NCBI GenBank assembly: GCA_023212695.1
Contig: JALCCG010000090.1
Span: 1 to 64,000 of the forward strand
Length of the DNA: 64,000 nt
Direction: 5' to 3'
Source: Sporisorium sorghi
Taxonomy: Eukaryota > Basidiomycota > Ustilaginomycetes > Ustilaginales > Ustilaginaceae
Below the pieces are notes generated by a model that was given only the letters and a program-made list of their open reading frames with translations, was not told where the DNA came from and made no database searches. Made by a program: the position numbers and the translations under genes. How positions within the stretch are numbered: the stretch's first letter is position 1; the number at the start of each line of letters is the position of its first letter. Shown one piece after another: positions 49,523-59,026 of the stretch.

Positions 49523-50461
49523 TCACAACTTGCCCTTGGTGGATAGACGTCCGCCAAGCCCAGGTGCGGACACAAGAGACTCAAGCTCAGGAACCCACTC
49601 GCATCGTGGAACTCTCCCTTCCCACGAGTCTGTTCCTCGCTTAGCGCCTTCGTTACCCGAGAGTCTATTTTCCCTTCTCTCTCTGCCTGCTCAGCCCATG
49701 TCTCACACCGCCATCCGTGCAATCGCGATCACTCGGCCCCTCTGACACACACACCCGTATCAGAGACATACACACCGAGATAACCGCGCTCCAACCGAGA
49801 ATGAATGGGTATTGAGCTGGGGTTATCCAGCCAGTAAATGTTGCTCTACAGAGACAGAATGCAAGTGTGCGGTGACGATTAGAGTTTAGCCCTTCAGAAA
49901 AAGACCCAAGTTTCCAGTAGATTACAGTGTATATCGATTAGCAAGGCACAGAGGGGAGGTGTTTGCGCGTGTTGAGAGGGGGAAGTGGATGCATTGGAGC
50001 TGCGGCGGTGCACCGAGGCAGCGCGCTCTTCGTGGCCCTCCTCCAAGACGGGCACATCGAGCGATCGGCCGATGTACTGCGGTGTTTGAGACAGATGACG
50101 GCCATCTGTGTACTCGAATGCAGAATTGTCGGAGCGGAAATGCTCTTGCTAGCTTGGCGGCTCACAGTTGACGACGGAGCGATTGCAAGGGCAGCAGTAG
50201 CTGAGGAAAGGGAGAGCTTGCTTGCTGCGAACCTCTGAGCGGCTGAAACCAAAGTCTGGGCCAGCGTCGAGAGGGCAGGCAGAAGTCGACAGCACAATGG
50301 TGAGTAAGGCTGAGAAGCCATGTCTTAGAACGCAACAGCAGTGAACAGTCGACCGACCTCTCTTCTCTCAAGCGGAGAAAAAAAAAAAAAAAGAAATTAA
50401 ATTTCAATTTTTAGCGAGACCGTCTGGCGTCCAGCAGCTCGCTTAGCTGCTTCTGACGCCG

Positions 50462-50495
<34 letters not shown>

Positions 50496-53003
50496 AAAAT
50501 CTTCTTTTCATTTTCTCTCAATCCGGAATCCTGGCTCTGGCTCTCTCTCTCTCTCCTCTGGCTCCGATAAACTCCAAACTCGGGTTCCGAGAAGTTGCGC
50601 TCTTGGCGCGGAGTGTCAAACAACGCTCACCCTCGTCGTGCGCTGAGTAGCTCGACTGCTTGCTTCCTTGGCTTGGTTGTTGCTCAGTCCTTTGTTTGGC
50701 ACATTTTTTTTTTCCGACAAGTGTCCGATGTCCGATCCAGCTCTCAAGACGCTTGCGGTCAGTGTGGCTTGCCATCTTCTTACTGCAACCCCCTCTGCGA
50801 GCTCTTTCTGAACTCAAATCAGCTGATTGTGAGCAAGAGACTCTACGCTTGCGGCTGCTGTCCTCGTCGCGTTACGACGCCACATTCGCTACCAACCAGC
50901 ATCCGACTCGGCTAGGTTCCTCCTCTACCCGCTACCGTCGATTCGTAGACGTTGTGTGCCTGGTCGTCTGACCCGAGACGCGGTTAAGACGTAGGTCCAG
51001 ATGCGCCAAGCAATGACGGTCGAGACTTTCATCACGTGTGGGGCTGATTGTCCACGCCTGTGTTGCTCGGCTACCACCATATAACCTTCAAACACCTTTG
51101 TGTTGCGAACCGGATGCGCTTGTGGTCACCTGCTCGCCCGGATCCGTGTCTTTGTAGCGACGAGGTGAAGAAGACCCATTGTGAAACGCGCAAGGGGGTG
51201 GTCTGCACGCCAAGATGTCGGATGCTTCGCGTTTCATATTCACACTAGCCGGCGAGCTCGGCCAACATGACATCGGCCAACTCAAGGTGTGTGGAGCCTT
51301 CGAAGCTGCCGTACATTCATTGTTCCAAGAACAGTGCTTCCAACAGACATCCGCACATCGGCGGTGTGCGAAAAAAACGGGCTTCCATTTTCACTCGTTG
51401 ATTTTCTCGCTGCAGAAATTCCGAATTTCGTTCCTGAAAATCATGGCGATCATTTTTCTGATCGACAGATTTGACATCGTCGTCGCTCGCCTTCCATCCA
51501 TCCATCCGTCATATCAGAAATCGATGGAATGAAACGAACAATGCACGTTTCTGCGGGGCTCTGCGGGGCTCAGCGGTGGCAAAATCGCTGTCAGGAAGTC
51601 CACTTCCGAGACCTGTGCCGCTGTTGTTCCGGACAAATAAGACATCTTGGTGCTTTTGTTTTAGACAACGCGCGGTGATCGGAATGCGTGACTTGCCTCC
51701 GAAGCCTTGGAAGGAGTGAAGCGGCGGACTTTGGAAGCAAGTCAAGTCGAGGCATTGTTGAGCCCTCGAGACAATAGCGAACCTGCTCAGCAGCGTCCGC
51801 AACTCCGCACATGAAGAAGATGCAGGCGGGGTCCCTCCTCCGGTGTCACTCTGCTGCCTTCGACATTCGTGCTTACTGTAGTGAGTGAGCCATCGTGTCT
51901 GAAATGACTGTTTGTTCGATACACCCGTTCCGAGCCTCGTCCGAACAGGCTCACGCACCCCCGATACGAGGGCTTGTATCGGGCTCGAAGAACAATGCCA
52001 TTCGTTCACATACATTGTCTTTCGGGCCGTAGGCTTCGTGTGGGGGTGCATGCTATCCCTGCCGCAGTCTGCGCCCCGATTTTGCGCCTCACTGCAAGAC
52101 CACATTGTCTCAACAGCATTGTTGGTACGTGTCTTTCATCGTCGTTGCTCCAGCCGTATTTGGATGAGCTTGTACCGATCCACCTGTCGATGGTCGTCTC
52201 TGCCTCTGAAGCAAATCACATCGGTCAAGTCGACTTGACCGAGCGACAGCACCATAAAACGAGTGACGTTGCTCTCAATGCGATCGACAGTGTCTGCCAC
52301 AACCGTCTTCGTCTGGTGATTTGTGTGCGTCTGTGATGACGGTGCTGGAGACGACTAGCTAGTGGTCTTGGTTGATACCTAGCTAGCCACGCTGCTACCA
52401 GGTGACTACGATAGACAGCGTCGAATCGAACGCACAATTTTCAGGCTGGGTTTGAATCGGCTCAAGTCGGCCGCTTCAGAGCATCTACTGTACAGACACG
52501 CACAGCAGAGTGGCCTTGGCATCATCCCTTTCGCAACCAGGTGATGGGCTTCTCATCGTCATCAATCAAGTATCGATGGTACAACGACCCCGATTCCCGA
52601 TCTGCGCATTTTCTCAGAATGTAAGATCGAACTAGTTTTCTCAGTTTCGTTAAATCCGAACGATGTGGAGAATTTTTTGACGTGCCGCACGGTGACACAT
52701 TTCGCAACCGGTTCGGCAAGTGTCAGCGACCATGACCCTTTTTTTCCCTTAGAAGCCACGTCTCGTCTACAAACTTCCAACGACTTCGACCTGCCAATCC
52801 GCAGCTGTAGTAGCTTTTTCGAGCTTGTACGTACATCATACTTCGCAGGGATGTTCTGACGATCAGCTGAGACCACACGGGCATAGGACTGACACTTTTT
52901 TAGTTGCATTGCATAACGGCTATCCAGCCCGGAGATTCGAAGCATAGCCGGACGATCGCAGGACCGCATCAAGTTCGAATTGACTGTTGCGTTGCGTAGC
53001 AGC
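49523..53003. other. 3.5 kb without a convincing gene
   Basis: Less GC-rich than the coding regions. It contains A runs at about 50380-50394 and 50462-50493, a 22-bp perfect palindrome at 52221-52242 and CTAGCTAG boxes near 52355-52385. The largest ATG-initiated frame is 198 codons on the minus strand (51509-52105) and has no codon bias or recognisable motif. Lying just after the broken PAF-acetylhydrolase, it may be rearranged or inserted DNA. Confidence 0.5.
50462..50493. repeat. Poly-A homopolymer
   Basis: About 32 consecutive A, preceded at about 50380 by a shorter A run. Could be a relic of a retroposed sequence or plain slippage. No element body is recognised upstream. Confidence 0.85.
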
Positions 53004-54275
53004 ATGTCAAGCCTTGCCCGCAGTAGCGCCCGTCAATCCTTTGCTTCTACCATCTTTAAGAGCGCCACCGCTGCTCGTTCTACGTCAACAACACGACTCA
53101 CATCGCGTTCCTTCTCTCGAGCTTCAACAACAGCTTCAAGACACCTGCAGCGCTCGAGCATTGTCCGAGCTAGCATCGTCGCTTCTCACCCAAACGTTCG
53201 CAGTAGCACCATCTCTTATCGCACAATGTCGTCCGCAGTCCCCTCGCAGATGAAGGCCATCCTGGTCAAGGACGGCAAGGGACCGTCTGACAGCCTGTAT
53301 CTCGGCGAAGCGCCCGTTCCGGAGCTCGGGGACGACGAGGTGCTGGTCAAGATCAAAGCCTTCGGACTCAATCGCATGGACATCATGCAGCGCGAGGGCA
53401 ACTACCCGTTGCCTCCGCACGCGCCCTCGATCCTGGGAGTCGAGTTCTCGGGCCACGTAGTCGCCACCAAGAACCTGCAGGACACGCAGTGGAAGGAGGG
53501 GCAGGAGGTATTCGGTCTCGCGGTGGGCGGCGCGTATGCCGAGTACATCAAGGTGCCTGCGCGTATGATCCTGGAGAAGCCATCGGAGCTCGACTGGGTG
53601 CAAGCGGCGGCGATCCCGGAGAACTACCTCACGGCGTTCCAGGCGCTGCGCACGATTTGCGAGCTGAAGCAGGCCGAGAACGTGCTCATCCACGCCGGTG
53701 CTTCGGGCGTCGGTCTCGCGGCTATCCAGCTCGCGCGTGCTTTCGGCGCGGGTAAGATCTACATCACCGCAGGGTCAGAGGAGAAGATCAAGTTCTGCGA
53801 ACAGCTCGGCGCCGACAAGGGCTTCAACTACAAAGCCGGCGATTGGGCCGAAGAGCTCGCCAAACACACGGGTGCGCAGGGCCCCGCCGGCTCCGTCGAC
53901 GTCATCGTCGACTTTATCGGCGCGCCGTACTTCAACGGCAACCTGCACAGCCTCAAGCGCGACGGCCGCATGGTCATGCTCGCTTTTATGGGAGGTGCAA
54001 AGATCAAGGAGAGCGTCATTGCGCAACTGCTGTTCAAGAGGTTGAGGATCGAAGGGTCGACGCTGCGCTCGCGCTCGGTAGAGTACCAGAGCGACCTCGT
54101 CCAGGGCTTTGTCAGGGAGAAGGGCCTCGAGCGGCTTATCTCGGGTGCGCAGAAGGAGGGCGACAAGCTCGTCATCCACAAGGTGTACTCCTGGAAGGAT
54201 ATCAAGGAGGCCCACGACGAGATGGAGGCCAACAAAAACATTGGCAAGATCGTCATCACCGTCGATGACGCCTAA
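53004..54275 (+). CDS. NADPH:quinone oxidoreductase-like medium-chain dehydrogenase (PIG3/TP53I3 type)
   Basis: 423 residues from ATG 53004. The catalytic-domain start MKAILVKDGKGPSDSLYLGE is followed by GVEFSGHVVA and the Rossmann motif HAGASGVGLAAIQLARAFGA (about 235). The zinc ligands of alcohol dehydrogenases are absent, as in quinone oxidoreductases. SVDVIVDFIGAPYFNGNLHS and the C-terminal IGKIVI fit the PIG3 group. About 75 residues rich in Ser, Arg, Thr and Ala precede the enzyme and look like a mitochondrial presequence. A second in-frame ATG at 53226 (MSSAVPSQMK) would give a cytosolic form. Expected reaction: NADPH-dependent quinone reduction. Confidence 0.9.
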   Translation: MSSLARSSARQSFASTIFKSATAARSTSTTRLTSRSFSRASTTASRHLQRSSIVRASIVASHPNVRSSTISYRTMSSAVPSQMKAILVKDGKGPSDSLYLGEAPVPELGDDEVLVKIKAFGLNRMDIMQREGNYPLPPHAPSILGVEFSGHVVATKNLQDTQWKEGQEVFGLAVGGAYAEYIKVPARMILEKPSELDWVQAAAIPENYLTAFQALRTICELKQAENVLIHAGASGVGLAAIQLARAFGAGKIYITAGSEEKIKFCEQLGADKGFNYKAGDWAEELAKHTGAQGPAGSVDVIVDFIGAPYFNGNLHSLKRDGRMVMLAFMGGAKIKESVIAQLLFKRLRIEGSTLRSRSVEYQSDLVQGFVREKGLERLISGAQKEGDKLVIHKVYSWKDIKEAHDEMEANKNIGKIVITVDDA

Positions 54276-54426
54276 AATACCTTTTGTCTTCGAGATCGGC
54301 GCTCTCTTGATGCCGGTGAATCATTGAAATGGACAAAACTCTTCGCTCTAGTATCGCTGTGGTCGTAATGTACAAGCTCTCTCTCTCTTCCCGAGAGGGC
54401 CGAAGCAGGAGTGGGACTCGAGTCGT

Positions 54427-55398
54427 CTACTGAGCGGGGATGACCTTTTCCAAGAAGGCAGCCAGGTCGCGGATCTGTCAACGGAAGGAAAGGTGGGACA
54501 CAACGCATCAAAAGCGGGAGTCAGGAACAGAGCAACGCCACTTCATGTTGTCGAAAAACAAGCGCAACTCACCTCTTCAGGACACGCCGAGTGGGGCATG
54601 CGTGGGTACGTGTGGAACTCGACGTCCTGCTCGCTCAAGCCCAGCTCGTTCTTGAGGAACGACACGGTGCGCTGGCCGTACTCGTACTTGACCACGGGAT
54701 CGGCGTCGCCGTGTGCCTGGAACACCTTGAGCGATGTCGATGTGGGCGTTCGCAGTGTGGCGATCTTGGCGCGCAGCGGCAGCCACGTCGACAGCGCGGC
54801 CACGCCGGCGACGGCGTTCGGGTTGGTGAGACCGGCGAGCAGCGAGATGGCGCCGCCCTGGCTGAAGCCGCCGACGACGATGCGCTCGCTCGGGATCTGC
54901 TGGCCGTCGAGACCCTGCGCAGTGCCGTCGTTTTCGGCCTTGATGAGCTTCTTGATCTCGTCTGTCGACTTGAGCAAGCCCGCTTCATCCTCGGCGCCGG
55001 AGATGTCGTCGAGCGAGAGGACTGTTGAAACAAGAAACGTGGGGGTGAGAGGTCAAAAAGGAGTGATGTGGGTCAGTCAACGGTTCAGCCAACCTGCAAA
55101 CGACCGGTGGGGAAGGTGGGGCAAAGCAAAGGCAGCGCGACCGAGCGCACGCACACGAGTACGACGACCTACTATCGAACCAAGAAGGCATGGGCATGCC
55201 CATGTTGAGCGTCACCGGCTGAATGGGCGCATTGGGCAGCACAAACCGCACGTGCGACAGCGATGGGCGCTGCGACAGCATGTGAGCCACATCCGACCAG
55301 CCGGCGCTCGAGTCTCCGAGTCCATGAAGGAAAAAGAGGGTGGCAGTGGGCTTGACGCCCGATCGTGGGTTGATGATGAGCGTCTTGAGCACCGACAT
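54427..55398 (-). CDS. APT1: Acyl-protein thioesterase 1
   Basis: Exons 55173-55398, 54573-55021 and 54427-54474 join in frame to 240 residues; introns are 151 and 98 nt, with donors GTAGGT and GTGAGT. The alpha/beta-hydrolase triad is visible: Ser129 in GGFSQGG, Asp183 in HGDADP, His219 in [19 protein letters not shown] (about 22-31) and [12 protein letters not shown] are the oxyanion and substrate-channel segments of the APT1/LYPLA family. The enzyme removes palmitate from cysteine of membrane proteins and also has lysophospholipase activity in the family. It convergently faces the quinone oxidoreductase (151 bp). Confidence 0.95.
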
Positions 55399-56072
55399 TT
55401 CGCGCGTCTGGAGGCGAGATTGAGTCGAGTAGATGGCAATGATGAGCGCGACTATCGCAGCCGCAATGTAGACGAGGTGCTGAATCGTGGGAAGGGGCAG
55501 AGCTGTCTCAGAGTGTGGGTCGAGGATGGTGTTGAAAGGTGAAAGTCGAGGAACGTGAAAAAGTAAAGCAGATGGAGCGAAATTTCAAAGGGTCTGTGCG
55601 CGCGAAGGCTCGACTTCAGTTCGGACCGTTTTCGCTCTGAGTTCGCATCGTCGACACGCGTTGGATTTGGATGGTCCCACCATCATCTCATGTGATACGC
55701 CCTTGGTTGACCATCTCATTGTCCGCATTGCACAAAGTGGAGACCGTCGGTCGTCGTGATACACAAATGAAGTCAATGAGAGGCTGTGGCGTCGCTGGCT
55801 CGGCACCATTGTACCCACCCGAATGTGGCAACAATACGAAGTGCGATGCCCCTGTGGGGACACTCGTTGTGGGTCAGCAACCCCTTGTGACCTTGCTCAT
55901 ACGCAGGGTGCGAGACGTATAAGTACGAGATGGTCTCGCTTGTCGGTCCATCCCCCTCTCCATTCTTCCAATCTCGCACTTCACACAAGAGAGCTGGGTT
56001 CTCTTTGCACTCCTGCTCGTCTTCGCTTTCAAGCTTTTTCCATCTTATCTTCTTCTTCCCCTCTTCTCCAAG
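55399..56072. promoter_or_regulatory. Divergent intergenic region APT1 / secreted protein
   Basis: 674 bp between divergent start codons. TATAAG at about 55918-55923 lies 150 bases before the secreted-protein ATG, and the leader after it is strongly C/T-rich, typical of a highly expressed fungal gene. Confidence 0.45.
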
Positions 56073-57572
56073 ATGCTGTTCCACAGCAAGTCGCTCACCT
56101 CGGCCCTGGTGGCCATGGTGTCGCTCTCGATCGCCGTCTCTGCCTCGCTCGACCCCATCGAGCAGCACCTCGCTGCCCGTGACTCGACCACCTTCAAGCA
56201 GAGCAGGGAGCCTACCGGCAAGCTGGCCACCCCCGTCAACCTGGCCCACACCCCCGTCGCTCCTCAGGCCGTCTTCAAGCTTACTGGTCAAGACCTGCAC
56301 AGCGAGCTTCCCGACAAGTTGAACCTTGAGCAGTCGGCCCTCGTCGTGCCTGCCCAGAAGCCCCCCGCGGCCCAGGGTGCTGACGCCAACAAGGCTCACT
56401 GCTGGTTGAAGCACGACACGAACACCATCAAGCGTATCCGCTACACCATGACGGTGCAGATCGACCGCGACGAGAGCGGCACCACCACGGCCGCCGAGAA
56501 GGACTCGGTGCACGGCTTGGTGCTCAAGACCACCTCGGGTCTGTACTCGACTCCGAACCCGGACGAGGGCTCGTGTGCCAAGTCGCTGGCTCGCCACGGT
56601 GAGGTGTGTGCCAACAGGCCTTACATTGTGCCGCAGTCGATTTTGCCTGTTACTACGGGCTCGAACGGTGCTGCCGCTGGTGCCGGTGCCGGTTCCGGTT
56701 CCGGTGCTGGTGCTGGGCAGCCTAAGCCTGACGAGAAGGAACCCAAGTATAAAGGGGGCCCTCTCGTGACCAAGCGATCGCCTGAAGGGTTGATTCCCGA
56801 TGATGACAATGATGAAGAGCATCTCATCTTCAAGCGCGACACCACTGCTGGCACCAAAGCCGATCATCCCAAGTACAATGTTGACACCACCGTGGAAGGC
56901 GCCGACCTCAGCATCACCGGCCCTGCGGGCACCGTGTGCATCGACACGATCAAGCGTGACCAGGAGGTCACCAAGGTGGTGCCGACCAACCCGAAGCCCA
57001 AGGACGCCGTTCATTCGGGCGACGAGCCGCTGCACTTCGAGCTTGTCCGCAGCGATGACAAGCAAAACGTGTGGAGCCAGATCATCTACGACTCGCACCA
57101 CAGGAAGATCGACACCACGCACCTGTCGCTGAGCTCGGAGATGAAGGTGTGGCGCGCCGAGTACCTGTGCGAGACGTGCAAGGAGGGCCACAAGAAGCAC
57201 ACTGTGACGTACGAGAACGTCGAGATCGAGGTCGACGATTCGCACACGTCGATTACGCCGGTGGTGCAGTGCGAGGGCGAGGCGCAGTCGACCAACGCAC
57301 ACCAGCGCGACACGAGCAGGTACGCCAACAAGAACGGCTCGGGCGTGCAGTACACCGGCAAGATCTACGCTATCGACCGCGTCACGCTCGGTGTCATCGA
57401 CAGCAAGGGTCACGCTGCGGCTGCGACGGTCACCGAGGGCGGCGTAACAACCGTAGCTGGTGAGGTGCCTGGACAGCAGCTTGTCAAGGACAACAAGCCC
57501 GACGAAACCAAGCTTAAAAAGCGCGACGTCGATTCCGACTACTGGCGCCCGGCCAAAGCCCCTATCTTCTAA
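56073..57572 (+). CDS. Secreted protein of unknown function with dibasic (Kex2-type) sites
   Basis: 499 residues, no intron. Residues 1-24 (MLFHSKSLTSALVAMVSLSI, then AVSA) are a signal peptide. I do not recognise the mature part. It has a Gly/Ala/Ser linker (about 200-220), few cysteines (including CETC) and several dibasic sites: TKRSPEG (about 233), FKRDTT (254), IKRDQE (294) and KKRDVD (482). These could be cut by a Kex2-like protease into several polypeptides. There is no GPI-like tail, so it is probably released. Codon bias is strong. Candidate cell-wall or extracellular protein; an effector role is possible in a plant-associated smut but unsupported by sequence. Confidence 0.85.
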   Translation: MLFHSKSLTSALVAMVSLSIAVSASLDPIEQHLAARDSTTFKQSREPTGKLATPVNLAHTPVAPQAVFKLTGQDLHSELPDKLNLEQSALVVPAQKPPAAQGADANKAHCWLKHDTNTIKRIRYTMTVQIDRDESGTTTAAEKDSVHGLVLKTTSGLYSTPNPDEGSCAKSLARHGEVCANRPYIVPQSILPVTTGSNGAAAGAGAGSGSGAGAGQPKPDEKEPKYKGGPLVTKRSPEGLIPDDDNDEEHLIFKRDTTAGTKADHPKYNVDTTVEGADLSITGPAGTVCIDTIKRDQEVTKVVPTNPKPKDAVHSGDEPLHFELVRSDDKQNVWSQIIYDSHHRKIDTTHLSLSSEMKVWRAEYLCETCKEGHKKHTVTYENVEIEVDDSHTSITPVVQCEGEAQSTNAHQRDTSRYANKNGSGVQYTGKIYAIDRVTLGVIDSKGHAAAATVTEGGVTTVAGEVPGQQLVKDNKPDETKLKKRDVDSDYWRPAKAPIF

Positions 57573-57676
57573 GCACCTCGATCGCGGTCTGCTCAGCCAT
57601 CAGCTCCTTTCTTCATCCTTCAAGTATGCCTCTCTTATGTCGAAATTTCATCACTTTATGCTCTATGCCCTTACAC

Positions 57677-58777
57677 TCAGAGGCTGAGGATGAGATTCCA
57701 GAACGTCTCGGTGTGCAAGAGATCATCGTGTGCGCCCTGTCAAACATGCCGAAGTGTGTCAGCGCCTTTCTCCATCAACTTTGTTTTGTCGGCCGCGGCC
57801 AATACTTACCCTCAAGCTGGTCAGATCAGCAAACAGCTGAACAGAATTTCGAATCTTGACGCCCTTGTAGATAGACGCAATGCTCTTCTTCTCTCCATCG
57901 ACGAGGGTAGTGCTTGCGACGCCGTCTTCTGGAATTGCGACGCTTACTTCGCCAGTGTGTTCCGAGGCGGAAAGCTGCTGATCGAGATGCAAGAGGACAT
58001 CGAGACTCTGCTTGAATGAGAGCAGCTCGTCGTCTCGCGAATGCCACACGTGCAGGTTCTTTCCCTTGAGCGCCAACGGCCAAGCCTCACAAGAGACGAT
58101 GTCGTAATTGGCGGGTCCGGGTTGAGGGAGGAATGCTTGGGCGACAAAACCTTCGTAGTCAGGATACTCTTTGAGCAGGCTCGAGACGGAAAAGATACCA
58201 TCCTGTGGCAGAGATCAACGTCGAGTCGAGAGGAGGAGCAAGAGTCAGCCTCGGTGGACGTGTTTCACTGTTGAGCTCGTCTACTTACAACCAACACACA
58301 AGTCTTGATAGCATCACGCGCGGCGCTATCCGGCAACGGCATCGGCTTTGGATACTCCGAATCACCCATCCTCGCTCCGTGATCAACGATAGCCGCCAGC
58401 GTGAGCCAGGCACCGATCGAATGGCCCACGACGATCCAATCCTTTTGCGGCACATCCTGTCGAGTGCGCAAGAAGCTCAACGCCGCATTGACGTCCTGCG
58501 CATGCACGGGATGGATGTGCTTCGGCAGACCAGTCTTTTCGTCCTTGACAGAAAGCCTGTAGTCGATCACGGCGACAGCCTTGCCCTTGGCGCAGAGGTA
58601 TTGTGCCAAGTCGACGTGGTCCTTGCGCGATCCAGTTCGCCAAGCACCGCCGTGGATGAAGACGACCAGGCTCGTCGCTGGGGCTGAGGAAGGCAGGTAG
58701 AGGTCGAGCTGCTGTTCTGAATCGGGGCTGCCCGGAACGTAGGTCAGCGTCTGCGGTGCGTGATCGGAAGTCGACAT
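57677..58777 (-). CDS. Alpha/beta-hydrolase, kynurenine formamidase-like
   Basis: Exons 58289-58777, 57810-58202 and 57677-57736 join in phase 0 to 313 residues, with introns of 86 and 73 nt (GTAAGT donors). FIHGGAW (about 40-46) is the oxyanion loop, GHSIGAW (Ser120) the nucleophile, HSRDDELLSF the likely Asp segment, and GAHDDLLHTETFW (His297) the last triad member. The HGGAW box plus the late HDDLLHT.FW end resembles yeast Bna7 and animal arylformamidases, which hydrolyse N-formylkynurenine in tryptophan breakdown to NAD. Other esterases of the HGGAW class share this layout, so the substrate is inferred. It convergently faces the secreted-protein gene (104 bp). Confidence 0.85.
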
Positions 58778-59026
58778 GCTGTCCGCCTTTCGTAGATGGG
58801 ATGGTATGATGGTGGAAGAGAACAGATCAGAAGAGCGGAAGCAGAAAAACAAGGGTCTAGCTCTTCTGCTCGGCTATTCGCGTCTATCCGGGCTGCTCAC
58901 ATTTCGAGGTGCAACAACTCCACTGAACCGTGACAGATCGCAAGCTGCCTTCCAACGAACAGAAATCGAGTGCAAAGCTGATCGTGACTTCCTTCCAAAC
59001 AGATGAGATACTAACTACACAGTAAA

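Noticed and set aside
50380..50493. Poly-A runs as evidence of a retroposon
   Set aside because: No target-site duplication or element body could be recognised; simple slippage is sufficient.
51509..52105. 198-codon minus-strand frame with an ATG
   Set aside because: No codon bias, no recognisable domain and no promoter-like leader; left as unsupported.
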